Below, piece after piece: positions 7,699 to 16,794 of a stretch of 46,403 nt of DNA. Source of the stretch: an uncultured Clostridia bacterium (GTDB lineage Bacteria > Bacillota > Clostridia > Oscillospirales > Acutalibacteraceae). The translations under genes and the position numbers were made by a program. How positions within the stretch are numbered: position 1 is the stretch's first letter; each line of letters opens with the position of its first letter. The stretch is taken from contig CANQMH010000006.1 in the NCBI GenBank assembly GCA_947624865.1, forward strand, positions 1 to 46,403, read 5' to 3'. The notes under the pieces are model-generated. The model did not search any database, was not told where the DNA came from, and saw only the letters and a list, made by a program, of their open reading frames with translations.

Positions 7699-9906
7699 AT
7701 GAAAAAAGAAAGAAGAATTGCAAGCATTTTGCTTGCAGCGGCAATGATATTTGCGGCATTTGCTTCTACAGCATTTACTGCGTCTGCTGCAACCTCAGGT
7801 TCACAGGTTTACTTTGATAACACAGCGTATAACTGGGAAAAAGTATATGTTTACGCTTACGGCTCAAAGGAAAACGCAAAGTGGCCGGGACAGTTAATGG
7901 AAAAGGAAGACAGCGGACTTTACACAAAATCTTTTCCGTCAACCTATACGTCCGAAAATATAATTTTTACAAACGGACTTGAAGAGGATGCAGGAAAGGA
8001 ACAATATCCTGCTGCTGCAGGACTGCCGCTGAAGAAAGGCGAATGTAAGCTTCTTACTGCTGATTTACAGTGGGTTGACTACGGCAAACCTGATGACCAC
8101 GGATATGCCTTTTCTTATGTTGCTTCAGGAACAGCCTTTTCTGATGAGAGTATTCAGGTAAAGCTCGGATTAAAAAATGCTTCTGTTGGATATTACTCAA
8201 TTGACGGCGCGCCTGACGTACAGTTTTCACAAGGTGATGTTATTACTGTAGGAGAAGGAAAGATAGGAAATTCAACCGTTTCACTTGTTCTCTCAGCGAC
8301 AGGAAGCGACGGAGTTGAGACTGAACAGAAATATACCTTTAAAAAGACATTTACCGAGACGCTGACAACCTTTTCTTCCAAGTCAGACGGACATACGACT
8401 GAGGCGGAAACAGGCTACTATTCTACAAATCCTAACTTACAGCTCGGTAAAAACAAAACTATCACGGTTGACGGAGATGTAAGCGACTGGGACAGCTCTA
8501 TGATAATTGCTCAGGGCGTTGCCAATGATGACCCGCGTGTTTATATGCCGTCTTCAATGCATGAACAGCCATGGGACTCCTATGCACTTTACAGCGCATG
8601 GGATGACGAAAATCTTTATTTTATGTGGGAAATGGCAAACACAACATATATAGTATCTCCGTCTGATGATTTTGCCGCTTCAAATGAAGCACGTCCATGG
8701 AGAAACAGTATTCCTATGTATCTTGCATTATCTATTGACCCTGCAAAACAAGCTACAGGCAAGGCTGTAGGAACTAATGCAGACGGCTCAACGTACACAA
8801 ATCCGTTTGTATGGGGCTGTGACAACGGAGTTGCTAAAGACGGCGGTACGTCGTTTGAAACACATATAGATACTCTTATCGCAATGGATAGTAACAATTC
8901 AAACGGCGGAGCTTCAATATTCAAAGCAGATACACTTGATACTGACGGGAAATATATGTTTAATTACAACACAAGAATACCGATTGGCGTAACTTCATTT
9001 GAGAAACAGGACAATCAGAACGGCTTTAAGATTAAATATGCCAACGGCACAAAAAGCAATACACTATATGGTGTGAACGGCGCAAAGGGTACTCGTGTGT
9101 TGGGAGATAATACAGACCCGAATTCCAACTGGGTTGATTTCTTTGACTTGGGTTATAAAGCTTCTTACGGATACATTTATGAAGTATCTATTCCGCTTTC
9201 AAATTTGGGAATCGATAAGAATTACATTGAAACAAAGGGAATAGGCGCAATGCAGATTCTTACATACGGCACTTCAGGAATGGATACACTTCCGCATGAT
9301 CCTTCAATGCTTGACAGCGCTAATGTTGCATACAGCTACGATTCTTCTACATCGCACGAAAAAGAGGACGTTGATAATATCACGGTACCTTTGGCACGCG
9401 TAGGTGCATTACTTGATGACACAGTTGTAAACAACGCTCCGCTTGAAGTAAACTTCGGAGCAGATAAAAGCTCAGGACAGGCAGCAAATACTCCGATAAC
9501 ATTATCAGCACAGGCATACCATGCTGACGGCGATGTTGAGTATAATTTTACAGTTAACGGAGTTTCTGTACAGAAATCAAATTCAAATTCATATGTATGG
9601 ACTCCTGCTGAAACAGGCAGTTATAAAATTTCCGTCACAGTAACAGATTCAAAAGGCAATACAGCAAATTCTGTAAAGAATTTTGTTATTGGTGAACAAT
9701 CACAACAGCAGTATTTGTTGGGCGATGTAAACTTAGACGGCGTAGTAAATGTTGTTGACGCTACAGAGATTCAAAAATATCTCGCTGATTTAACAGAGTT
9801 CAGCGATCTGCAAGTAAGTCTTGCCGATGTCGATAAAGACGGAAGTGTAAAAATTATTGACGCTACTCTTATTCAGAAATATGTGGCTGAACTTGAAACA
9901 TTATAA
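7699..9906 (+). CDS. sas6: Sas6-like secreted starch-binding amylosome protein (CBM26, Ig, CBM74, Ig, dockerin)
   Basis: A non-catalytic starch-binding protein of an amylosome. The ATG at 7699 follows AAGGAG and gives 735 aa. Residues 1-30 are a signal peptide (KKERR, hydrophobic core, cleavage near TASA). About 35-130 is a CBM26-like module with an aromatic-rich start (VYFDNTAYNW); 135-225 is Ig-like; about 240-575 is a large module with the size and position of CBM74 and many aromatic residues; 580-665 is Ig/PKD-like. The C-terminus (671-735) is a type I dockerin with two calcium repeats, GDVNLDGVVNVVDAT and ADVDKDGSVKIIDAT. I see no glycoside hydrolase domain. The order and length match R. 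bromii Sas6, which binds single- and double-helical starch. It is a single-gene unit; the cohesin partner is not in the window. Confidence 0.88.
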   Translation: MKKERRIASILLAAAMIFAAFASTAFTASAATSGSQVYFDNTAYNWEKVYVYAYGSKENAKWPGQLMEKEDSGLYTKSFPSTYTSENIIFTNGLEEDAGKEQYPAAAGLPLKKGECKLLTADLQWVDYGKPDDHGYAFSYVASGTAFSDESIQVKLGLKNASVGYYSIDGAPDVQFSQGDVITVGEGKIGNSTVSLVLSATGSDGVETEQKYTFKKTFTETLTTFSSKSDGHTTEAETGYYSTNPNLQLGKNKTITVDGDVSDWDSSMIIAQGVANDDPRVYMPSSMHEQPWDSYALYSAWDDENLYFMWEMANTTYIVSPSDDFAASNEARPWRNSIPMYLALSIDPAKQATGKAVGTNADGSTYTNPFVWGCDNGVAKDGGTSFETHIDTLIAMDSNNSNGGASIFKADTLDTDGKYMFNYNTRIPIGVTSFEKQDNQNGFKIKYANGTKSNTLYGVNGAKGTRVLGDNTDPNSNWVDFFDLGYKASYGYIYEVSIPLSNLGIDKNYIETKGIGAMQILTYGTSGMDTLPHDPSMLDSANVAYSYDSSTSHEKEDVDNITVPLARVGALLDDTVVNNAPLEVNFGADKSSGQAANTPITLSAQAYHADGDVEYNFTVNGVSVQKSNSNSYVWTPAETGSYKISVTVTDSKGNTANSVKNFVIGEQSQQQYLLGDVNLDGVVNVVDATEIQKYLADLTEFSDLQVSLADVDKDGSVKIIDATLIQKYVAELETL

Positions 9907-9926
9907 CTTAAACAAACAGTGATAAA

Positions 9927-9963
9927 TTACCCCCGCAGTTCACAATAAGAACTGCGGGGGTAA
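9927..9963. terminator. Bidirectional terminator between sas6 (+) and rodA (-)
   Basis: A perfect 15-bp inverted repeat TTACCCCCGCAGTTC (9927-9941) / GAACTGCGGGGGTAA (9949-9963) with a seven-base loop sits between two converging genes. It is very stable, although the U-tracts on both sides are imperfect. Confidence 0.85.
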
Positions 9964-9975
9964 TAAATTTTGCAA

Positions 9976-11145
9976 TTAAATTTTTTGTCTGCTTTGACTG
10001 CCTCGTCTGAGAGTTACGGTATCCATATCGTCAACATTATGATTTTTTACACTCTGCACAAGTCCTATGCAAATTAATGTGCTAAGAGCAGATGTGCCTC
10101 CTGAACTGAACAGGGGAAGCGTTATTCCTATTACGGGGAAAAAGCCGAGAACCATTCCGAGATTAATAATGCTTTGAGAAGCAATCATTGCAAAAACACC
10201 GCAGCAAATGAATTTACCCTGTAAATCATTTGCGTTTTTTGCATTTAAAATTATTTTTATAATTATTATAAAAAGAATCGCCAAAAGTAATATACACCCA
10301 ATAAAGCCAAGCTCTTCTCCTGCTACAGTAAAAATAAAGTCGTTTTCCTGCTCGGGTACGATTCCATACTCCACTCGTGAACCGTGATAAAGTCCGCTGC
10401 CGCTCACGCCTCCGCTTGCTATTGAAACTTTACCCTGATATTGCTGCCATCCGTAATTAGTCATTGAATTGCCGTCAATATCAAATAATGCAAGAAATCT
10501 ATTTCTGTGTTCATCATTCATAAAAAAATTCCATATAATCGGTATTCCTATTAAAAGCAGACCTCCGAGAATTGCAAAATATCTTAGCTGAACACCTGCT
10601 GTAAAAGCCATAATCAGAAAAATCATACCGAAGATCAAAACAGTTCCGTCATCGCCCTGAAAATGAATTATTACCATAGGAATTAAGGCGTGAATTACAA
10701 GAGAAACTACTCCTGCAAAGCTTTTTATTAAATTTTTTTCATTCAGATAAGACAGATGTTTTGTAAATGTAATAATAAAGCATATTTTAATAAATTCGGA
10801 GGGCTGTATTGTAAAACCTCCCGGAAGCTGTATCCAAGCTGTATCATCTGTACCTTCAACCTGTATTCCGAATACAAACACAAGAATGGCAAGAATTGCT
10901 GCTATTACAGCGGAAAAATACCATTTTCGGACTAAGTATCTGTAATCTGCAACTGAAATTATGACTGCCGCTGTCAGACCTATTACAACGGCGGCTAATT
11001 GTGTTTTAAAAAAATTGTAGTCGCCTGAACGCTGCATACTTGAAATCAACAACAGACTGTATATTACAGCTATCAAAGTCAAAATCCAAAGAATAATATC
11101 TGTTTTTTTAAAATAATCTAAAACAGAATGAGAAATTTTATTCAA
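9976..11145 (-). CDS. rodA: SEDS-family peptidoglycan glycosyltransferase, RodA type
   Basis: SEDS proteins polymerise lipid II into glycan strands together with a class B PBP at the membrane. The 389-aa protein has about ten hydrophobic helices and the family signatures IQPSEFIK, the long extracellular loop ending VPEQENDFIF, VAGEELG, and the C-terminal GMVLGFFPVIGITLPL plus SSGGTS. The start is TTG (11145-11143), preceded by a GGGGC site. I call it RodA rather than FtsW because it has no division genes around it and the loop signature is RodA-like; SpoVE is an alternative in a sporulating Clostridium. It stands alone, without mreBCD or a PBP. Confidence 0.88.
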   Translation of the reverse strand: MNKISHSVLDYFKKTDIILWILTLIAVIYSLLLISSMQRSGDYNFFKTQLAAVVIGLTAAVIISVADYRYLVRKWYFSAVIAAILAILVFVFGIQVEGTDDTAWIQLPGGFTIQPSEFIKICFIITFTKHLSYLNEKNLIKSFAGVVSLVIHALIPMVIIHFQGDDGTVLIFGMIFLIMAFTAGVQLRYFAILGGLLLIGIPIIWNFFMNDEHRNRFLALFDIDGNSMTNYGWQQYQGKVSIASGGVSGSGLYHGSRVEYGIVPEQENDFIFTVAGEELGFIGCILLLAILFIIIIKIILNAKNANDLQGKFICCGVFAMIASQSIINLGMVLGFFPVIGITLPLFSSGGTSALSTLICIGLVQSVKNHNVDDMDTVTLRRGSQSRQKI

Positions 11146-11163
11146 ACAAAACGCCCCGCAGTT

Positions 11164-11191
11164 ATTATATGACGAAATTTAGAACCAACAA
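11164..11191 (-). promoter_or_regulatory. Candidate promoter of rodA
   Basis: On the minus strand TTGTTG, 16 bases, then TATAAT (11169-11164) lie just upstream of the TTG start. The leader would be only about 12 bases, so this is tentative. Confidence 0.4.
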
Positions 11192-11284
11192 TACAATTTC
11201 ATATATACCCTGAAATTATTATATTAAATTATGGATTTAATATCAAGTATATTTTCAAATAGGAATAATACAGTTGTTTTAGTT

Positions 11285-11293
11285 TGATATAAT
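11285..11293 (+). promoter_or_regulatory. Extended -10 promoter of fhs
   Basis: TGATATAAT (11285-11293) is a full extended -10 with a consensus hexamer; no good -35 is visible 16-18 bases upstream. It lies 32 bases before the fhs ATG. Confidence 0.55.
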
Positions 11294-11324
11294 AATAGCG
11301 AATAATGTTTGGAGGTGCTGTTAT

Positions 11325-12992
11325 ATGTTGTCTGATATTGAAATAGCTCAGCAGGCGAAGTTGAAGCCTATTAAGGAAATTGCTTCTCAAGTGGGAATAT
11401 CTGAGGACGAACTTGAGTTTTACGGAAAGTACAAGGCTAAGTTATCCGACGAGCTCGCGCAGAGAGTTAAGGATAATCCCGACGGAAAGTTAATTCTTGT
11501 TACTGCCATTAATCCTACTCCTGCCGGTGAGGGAAAAACAACAACAACCGCAGGTCTTGGACAGGCTATGGCTAAAATTGGAAAGAAAGCAATTATAGCA
11601 TTGCGTGAACCGTCGCTTGGTCCCGTATTCGGAATTAAAGGCGGTGCGGCAGGAGGCGGTTATGCACAGGTATTGCCTATGGAGGATATAAATCTTCACT
11701 TTACAGGTGATATGCACGCGATAACAGCTGCAAATAACCTTTGCTGTGCAATGCTTGATAATCACATTCAGCAGGGAAATTCTCTTATGATTGACCCTCG
11801 CAGAATTTTAATTAAGCGTTGTCTTGATATGAACGACCGTGCGCTCAGAAATATAGTTTTGGGACTTGGAGGAAAAGTAAACGGTGTTCCGAGAGAGGAT
11901 CACTTTATCATTACTGTGGCTTCCGAGGTTATGGCTATACTCTGCCTTGCTAATGATATTTATGATTTAAAGGAAAGGCTCGGAAAAATACTGGTTGCTT
12001 ACACATATTCGGGAGATCCCGTGTATGCTAAGGATTTAAAGGCTGACGGAGCTATGACAGCGCTTCTTAAAGACGCTATAAAACCAAATCTTGTACAAAC
12101 GCTCGAAGGCACTCCTGCAATTATGCACGGAGGACCGTTTGCTAATATTGCACATGGATGCAACAGTGTACGCGCAACAAAACTTGCTCTAAAGCTTGCA
12201 GATTACTGCATTACAGAGGCCGGCTTCGGTTCAGACCTCGGTGCGGAAAAATTCCTTGACATAAAATGCAGATACGCAGGATTGTCACCGTCCGCCATTG
12301 TAGTTGTAGCTACCTGCCGTGCTTTAAAATATAACGGAGGTGTTCCAAAGTCAGAGGTGTCTGAGGAAAACCTTGAAGCTCTAAAAAGGGGAATTGTAAA
12401 TCTCGGCGTTCATATCAATAATATGCGTAAATATAATGTGCCGGTTGTTGTTGCAATAAATCAATTCGGATCAGACACAGAGGCTGAACTTAAATTTATT
12501 GAGGATTATTGCAAAGAAAACGGTGCAGATTTTGCTCTCTCAAATGTATTCGGCAAGGGCGGAGAAGGCGGCATTGAGCTTGCCAACAAAGTTGTTGAGG
12601 CCTGTGAAAAACCGTCCGCTTTTGAACCCATATACTCACTTGATTTATCACTAAAGGAAAAAATTGAAAAAATAGCATCAACAATTTACGGTGCAAGCAA
12701 GGTGAATTATACAACTGCTGCCGAAAAGGCAATAAATGAAGTTGTTTCTTTGGGTGCCGACAAGCTTCCTGTTTGCATAGCTAAAACACAGTATTCGTTA
12801 TCAGATAATCCTGCTTTGCTGGGAGCGCCTGAGAATTTTGAAATTACGGTAAGAAATGTCAGCTTGTCAAACGGTGCAGGATTTGTCGTTGTTTATACAG
12901 GTGATATTATGACAATGCCAGGACTTCCGAAAGTTCCTGCTGCCCATAGCATTGATGTAGATGAAAACGGAAAGATAGTCGGTTTGTTCTGA
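11325..12992 (+). CDS. fhs: Formate-tetrahydrofolate ligase
   Basis: Fhs makes 10-formyl-THF from formate, THF and ATP, feeding purine synthesis and formyl-Met-tRNA, and in acetogens the Wood-Ljungdahl methyl branch. The ATG at 11325 follows GGAGGTG. The nucleotide-binding loop is TPAGEGKTT (65-73), followed by the characteristic [18 protein letters not shown]. Length is 555 aa, normal for bacteria. The tsaE start follows after one base, so fhs, tsaE, tsaB and rpiB are probably one transcript. No other C1-pathway gene is adjacent, which points to a biosynthetic rather than acetogenic role. Confidence 0.97.
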   Translation: MLSDIEIAQQAKLKPIKEIASQVGISEDELEFYGKYKAKLSDELAQRVKDNPDGKLILVTAINPTPAGEGKTTTTAGLGQAMAKIGKKAIIALREPSLGPVFGIKGGAAGGGYAQVLPMEDINLHFTGDMHAITAANNLCCAMLDNHIQQGNSLMIDPRRILIKRCLDMNDRALRNIVLGLGGKVNGVPREDHFIITVASEVMAILCLANDIYDLKERLGKILVAYTYSGDPVYAKDLKADGAMTALLKDAIKPNLVQTLEGTPAIMHGGPFANIAHGCNSVRATKLALKLADYCITEAGFGSDLGAEKFLDIKCRYAGLSPSAIVVVATCRALKYNGGVPKSEVSEENLEALKRGIVNLGVHINNMRKYNVPVVVAINQFGSDTEAELKFIEDYCKENGADFALSNVFGKGGEGGIELANKVVEACEKPSAFEPIYSLDLSLKEKIEKIASTIYGASKVNYTTAAEKAINEVVSLGADKLPVCIAKTQYSLSDNPALLGAPENFEITVRNVSLSNGAGFVVVYTGDIMTMPGLPKVPAAHSIDVDENGKIVGLF

Positions 12993-12993
12993 T

Positions 12994-13419
12994 ATGAAAA
13001 AGATAATTTCTAAAAGTACGGAGGAAACTGAAAAAATCGGGTCCTTAATCGCCGATAAACTATCAGGGAATGAGGTAATCGCGCTTTTTGGCGGCCTTGG
13101 TATGGGGAAAACAGCTTTTACGCGCGGACTTTCATTTGCTCTCGGAGTTACAGACGGAATTTCAAGTCCGACTTTTGCTCTTGTAAATGAATATCACGGA
13201 AAGTACAATATTTATCATTTTGATATGTACAGGGTAACTTCTTGGGAGGATTTGTACTCAACAGGTTTTTTTGATTATATCGGCAACGGTGTTCTTGTTA
13301 TAGAGTGGAGCGAGAATATTGAAGGTGCATTGCCCGACAACTCAATCATAATTATTATCAAAAAGGGCAGTCAGGACAACGAGCGTATTTTTGAAATAGA
13401 GGGTGTTGATTTAGAATGA
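12994..13419 (+). CDS. tsaE: TsaE, ATPase for tRNA t6A37 synthesis
   Basis: TsaE is the small P-loop ATPase that works with TsaB and TsaD to place threonylcarbamoyl on A37 of ANN-decoding tRNAs. At 141 aa it has the Walker A GGLGMGKT (33-40), then SSPTFALVNEY and a YHFDMYR segment typical of the family. It starts one base after the fhs stop and overlaps tsaB by an ATGA at 13416, so expression is coupled to both. Confidence 0.94.
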   Translation: MKKIISKSTEETEKIGSLIADKLSGNEVIALFGGLGMGKTAFTRGLSFALGVTDGISSPTFALVNEYHGKYNIYHFDMYRVTSWEDLYSTGFFDYIGNGVLVIEWSENIEGALPDNSIIIIIKKGSQDNERIFEIEGVDLE

Positions 13420-14123
13420 AAATTCTTGCTGTTGATACTTCAGCAACTGCAGCTTCCGCAGCAATCGCTGAAAAAAATAAAATAATCGGTGAATTTTCAA
13501 TCAATACTTCACTTACTCACAGCCAAACGCTTATAACTATGATTGACGACCTGCTGAAAAATACAGGTCTTTCAATTAATGATATTGATGCTGTTGCAGT
13601 CAACGCAGGACCCGGTTCATTCACAGGCGTGCGTATAGGTGTTGCAGCTGTAAAGGGAATTGCATTTTCTCATGATTTGCCGTGTGTGTCGGTTTCTACT
13701 TTGTACAGTATGGCTTACAATATGCTTGGAAATGACTGCATTGTCTGCGGCGTAATGGACGCCCGCTGTTCTCAGGTTTATAATGCGATTTTAAGAGTCA
13801 GCGGCAATAAAATAGAGAGACTGACTGATGACAGAGCATTGTCGTTGCAGGATTTAAAGTCGGAATTAAATAATTATACTGAAAAAGTTGTTCTTGTTGG
13901 TGACGGTGCACTGTTATGCAGTGAATACTTAAATAATGAACTTGAAAATGTTGTACTGTCAGCTATGAACAACAGAATTCAGACAGCTTCATCTGTTGCT
14001 TGTGCTGCTTTTGAAATGATAGAAAAAGGCGATATTACGACTTGTTCTGAATTAATGCCTGCTTATCTCAGATTGCCGCAGGCACAAAGAGAGTTAAATA
14101 AAAAATTGGGGGTAAATAAATGA
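13416..14123 (+). CDS. tsaB: TsaB, t6A37 synthesis scaffold
   Basis: TsaB (YeaZ) is an inactive ASKHA-fold paralogue of TsaD that holds TsaD and TsaE together. The N-terminus KILAVDTSATAASAAI and the block VNAGPGSFTGVRIG are diagnostic. Length is 235 aa. It overlaps tsaE upstream and rpiB downstream by ATGA. The common neighbours rimI and tsaD are not here. Confidence 0.94.
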   Translation: MKILAVDTSATAASAAIAEKNKIIGEFSINTSLTHSQTLITMIDDLLKNTGLSINDIDAVAVNAGPGSFTGVRIGVAAVKGIAFSHDLPCVSVSTLYSMAYNMLGNDCIVCGVMDARCSQVYNAILRVSGNKIERLTDDRALSLQDLKSELNNYTEKVVLVGDGALLCSEYLNNELENVVLSAMNNRIQTASSVACAAFEMIEKGDITTCSELMPAYLRLPQAQRELNKKLGVNK

Positions 14124-14569
14124 TAGCACTTGGTTGTGATCACGGCGGATATAATCTGATCTGCGCCGTAAAAAAATATCTCGATAAAAAAGGAATTGAG
14201 TACAAGGACTTTGGTACTTTCAGCACAGACAGCGTTGATTATCCGATATATGCTTATAAAGTTGCTACAGCAGTTGCAAGCGGAGAGTGTGAAAAAGGTA
14301 TCCTTTGCTGCGGAACGGGAATAGGCATTTCAATTGCCGCAAATAAAGTCAGAGGAATTCGCGCAGCAGTAGTAAACAATGAGTTTGGTGCTGAAATGAC
14401 GCGCAGACATAATCACGCAAATATTCTTTGTATGGGCGGAAGAGTGACTACAGAAGAAGATGCCGTAAAATATACAGACATTTTTCTTAATACTCCCGAA
14501 GAAGGCGGCAGGCACGACAAAAGACTTGCAATGCTGTCAGAAATTGAGAACGGTACATTTAATACATAA
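14120..14569 (+). CDS. rpiB: Ribose-5-phosphate isomerase B
   Basis: RpiB interconverts ribose-5-phosphate and ribulose-5-phosphate in the pentose phosphate pathway. The 149-aa protein shows DHGGYNL near the N-terminus, the active-site cysteine segment CCGTGIGIS, and NEFGAEMTRRHNHANIL, all typical of the LacA/RpiB family. An RpiB subgroup acting on other aldose phosphates cannot be excluded. It is the last gene of the fhs unit and is followed by a terminator. Confidence 0.93.
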   Translation: MIALGCDHGGYNLICAVKKYLDKKGIEYKDFGTFSTDSVDYPIYAYKVATAVASGECEKGILCCGTGIGISIAANKVRGIRAAVVNNEFGAEMTRRHNHANILCMGGRVTTEEDAVKYTDIFLNTPEEGGRHDKRLAMLSEIENGTFNT

Positions 14570-14581
14570 CAAATCAATTTT

Positions 14582-14613
14582 GGAGTGTCGGTTTTACGGC
14601 ACTCCTTTCTTTT
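14582..14613 (+). terminator. Rho-independent terminator after rpiB
   Basis: GGAGTGTCG (14582-14590) pairs with CGGCACTCC (14597-14605), with one T-G wobble, and is followed by TTTCTTTT. Confidence 0.85.
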
Positions 14614-14932
14614 GTGCTAAACTGCCGTATGATATTAATATGATAAAAAAATCTATTAATTAAGCATATTTGCCGAAAGATTACATATTTGTAACTATTC
14701 TTATTGTTTATTACATAATACAACTTTCAACATAACTAACATTTTTCCACATTAGAAATAAGCGCTTTCCACATAATTCACATTTTTTCACAAAGGAATA
14801 ATAAATTATCTAAAACAAATAAAATAATCAAAAAAAATCACTCTATATTGCTCGAAATACACAAATTATTAGCCTTTTGTAACTTATTGTACCAATAAAT
14901 TTCATTTTTTTAAATTAATTTACAAAAAAGAC
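14614..14932. repeat. AT-rich non-coding stretch with TTTCCACA / TTTCACA repeats
   Basis: No gene is supported here. Two copies of TTTCCACATWA (14744-14754 and 14766-14776) start 22 bases apart. They are followed by TTCACA (14777-14782) and TTTCACA (14786-14792) on the same strand at roughly helical spacing. TTTTCCACA (14743-14751) and TTTTTCACA (14784-14792) each differ from the DnaA box TTATNCACA at one position. A-tracts surround them. Confidence 0.5.
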
Positions 14933-14961
14933 TTGTTTTTTTTCTTTCAAAGTATTATAAT
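14933..14961 (+). promoter_or_regulatory. Promoter of the XRE regulator gene
   Basis: TTGTTT (14933-14938), a 17-base spacer and TATAAT (14956-14961). The start near 14968 leaves a leader of about 55 bases. Confidence 0.65.
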
Positions 14962-15022
14962 GTGTTTACAATGTTTTTAAAGAATTTTAAAAAAGAATTA
15001 TAAATGATTTGGAGAGAGTAAA

Positions 15023-15280
15023 ATGAGACTTCGCAAGCAAGAACTTGGAGATAGAAATTTGGTAGGCAACCGTGTAGAGATTGTAAGAAAGCAAAAGGGA
15101 ATGAAGCAAAAGGAATTACTTGCACAGCTTCAGGTAAACGGAGTTGATATGAATGCTTCGGGACTTTCAAAGCTTGAGGGTCAAATCAGATTTGTTACTG
15201 ATATTGAGCTTGTTGCTTTAGCCGATATTCTTGAAGTATCAGTTGATTATCTTCTTGGAAGAGATGTAAAAAATAAATAA
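15023..15280 (+). CDS. Small XRE-family helix-turn-helix regulator
   Basis: An 85-residue protein made almost entirely of one Cro/C1-type HTH (residues about 14-78). RIEIVRKQKGMKQKEL-like text forms helices 1-2, GLSKLEGQIR the recognition region, and ADILEVSVDYLLG the usual C-terminal signature. The ATG at 15023 follows GGAGAG. It has its own promoter and terminator. With no antitoxin partner or adjacent target operon, the role is unknown; the repeat-rich region upstream may be its own control region. Confidence 0.85.
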   Translation: MRLRKQELGDRNLVGNRVEIVRKQKGMKQKELLAQLQVNGVDMNASGLSKLEGQIRFVTDIELVALADILEVSVDYLLGRDVKNK

Positions 15281-15296
15281 TTACATAAACGAAAAT

Positions 15297-15341
15297 AAAA
15301 CCACTGCAACTGCTGATAATAAAGCTGTGCGGTGGTTTTTT
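15297..15341. terminator. Terminator between the converging XRE and MocR genes
   Basis: AAAACCACTGC (15297-15307) pairs with GCGGTGGTTTT (15329-15339), with one T-G pair. T-runs or A-runs on both sides make it usable in both directions. Confidence 0.75.
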
Positions 15342-15369
15342 AATTTATCTTGTAAAATTTTTAAGATTT

Positions 15370-16734
15370 TTATTTAATGAGTATTTTACTGATTAATTTT
15401 ATACCCTCCTCAATTTTATTTTCGGGAATGCCAGAAAAACTTAATCCGAACACGTTATTTTCTCGTTTGTAGGGCATAATACTTATTGAATTATTCAGTA
15501 ATTCTTTTTCTTTTTCTGTTCTGTCAGGTGAAATCGATAATTTTAACGAAACGTACAATGAAGTTTCATTAAACACAATATCAGCATTATCATTAAAATA
15601 TTTATTTATACTGTCAAGAATAATTCTGCTCTTTTCAAAATAAATTCTTCTTGCTTTTCGCAGATGTATATCAATTTTTCCGCTTTCAATATATTTTGCA
15701 AGGGCAAGCTGTTCGGTTTTTGACGCTGTCTGGTTTGTTATGCTTTTAATGTCATTATATAATTTCAGATATTTGTCGGGAAGCACCATATAGCTTATTC
15801 TGACTGAGGGCAGCAAAACTTTTGAAAAAGAGCCAAGGTAGATTGTATTTTCCGTATCGTAGTTCTGAACACAGGGCATAGGGTGCGTTCTGTATCTCAG
15901 CTCTCCGTTATAATCATCTTCTATGATAAGAGCGTTGTTTTTTCTTGCCCAATCAATAATTTCAAGCCGCCTTGTAACCGGCATATTTGCACCGCTTTTG
16001 TTTGTAAAGTTCGGATTAATGAGTATTATATCAGGCTTTATATTTTCAAGTGATTTAACTGTTACACCGTAATCATCAACTTCAAAATAATTAACATTAT
16101 ATCCAAAACTTTTAAAAACAAACTCTGATTGTATATAACTAAAGTCAGCCATAGCAACTTTTTTATTGTTTCCCAGAATAGAACACAATATATACAACAA
16201 CGGCTGAGTACCTGCTCCTACTATAATATTATTTGGAGTTGTATTGACGCTGCGTGTTCCAAGGCTGTATTTTTGAAGAGCATTTCTCAGCGTTTCTTCG
16301 CCCTGCTCGTCACCGTATGAAGTCAGCAGATAACTTTCATTCAATACTTCTTTTACGCATTTTTTCCACTCGTTTAGATTAAATATTTTTTCATCAATAC
16401 TTTTGCCGCTGAAGTCATATTTAAAATAAACTTTTTTTTGCAGGTGTTTAATTTTATCCTTATCATATGATTTCGGTTTTATTTCAAATTCAGCCTCAAC
16501 ATAATAACCGCTTTGGGGCTTGTTTTTAATATATCCTTCGGCACATAGCTGCTCATAAGCAGCTGTAATTGTAGTTTTTGAAACTTTTAAGTCACTGCTT
16601 AATCGCCTGATTGACGGTAGTTTCGTACCTTTTTTTAAAGTTCCGTTTTCAATTGAATTTCTTACCGATATATATATTTGTCTGTAGAGCGGAATCTTTT
16701 TGCTTTTATCCGTAATAATGAAATCATAAAGCAT
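15370..16734 (-). CDS. MocR/PdxR-type GntR regulator with aminotransferase domain
   Basis: A PLP-sensing transcription factor of 454 aa. Residues 1-80 form a GntR winged helix (IPLYRQIY, LPSIRRLSSDLKVSKTT, AYEQLCAEGYI). Residues about 105-450 form a class I aminotransferase fold with NPNFTNKSGANMP, IIEDDYNGELRYR and the PLP lysine K305 in GSFSKVLLPS. Members control PLP, GABA, taurine or amino-acid genes. It is transcribed away from murD, and its promoter contains a perfect 16-bp palindrome over the -35, so autoregulation is likely (inference). No pdx gene is adjacent, so the target and ligand are open. Confidence 0.9.
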   Translation of the reverse strand: MLYDFIITDKSKKIPLYRQIYISVRNSIENGTLKKGTKLPSIRRLSSDLKVSKTTITAAYEQLCAEGYIKNKPQSGYYVEAEFEIKPKSYDKDKIKHLQKKVYFKYDFSGKSIDEKIFNLNEWKKCVKEVLNESYLLTSYGDEQGEETLRNALQKYSLGTRSVNTTPNNIIVGAGTQPLLYILCSILGNNKKVAMADFSYIQSEFVFKSFGYNVNYFEVDDYGVTVKSLENIKPDIILINPNFTNKSGANMPVTRRLEIIDWARKNNALIIEDDYNGELRYRTHPMPCVQNYDTENTIYLGSFSKVLLPSVRISYMVLPDKYLKLYNDIKSITNQTASKTEQLALAKYIESGKIDIHLRKARRIYFEKSRIILDSINKYFNDNADIVFNETSLYVSLKLSISPDRTEKEKELLNNSISIMPYKRENNVFGLSFSGIPENKIEEGIKLISKILIK

Positions 16735-16749
16735 TTTATCACCATCTAT

Positions 16750-16778
16750 ATTGTAACATTCCGTAATTATTATTGCAA
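16750..16778 (-). promoter_or_regulatory. Promoter of mocR
   Basis: On the minus strand TTGCAA (16778-16773), exactly 17 bases, then TACAAT (16755-16750). It lies 16 bases before the mocR ATG, with GGTGAT as the ribosome site. Confidence 0.75.
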
Positions 16779-16783
16779 TAATA
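16768..16783. promoter_or_regulatory. Perfect 16-bp palindrome, candidate MocR operator
   Basis: TATTATTGCAATAATA (16768-16783) is self-complementary over all 16 bases. It covers the mocR -35 and ends 11 bases before the murD -35 on the other strand, so a bound dimer could block mocR and affect murD. Confidence 0.6.
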
Positions 16784-16794
16784 TACGTTAGCAG

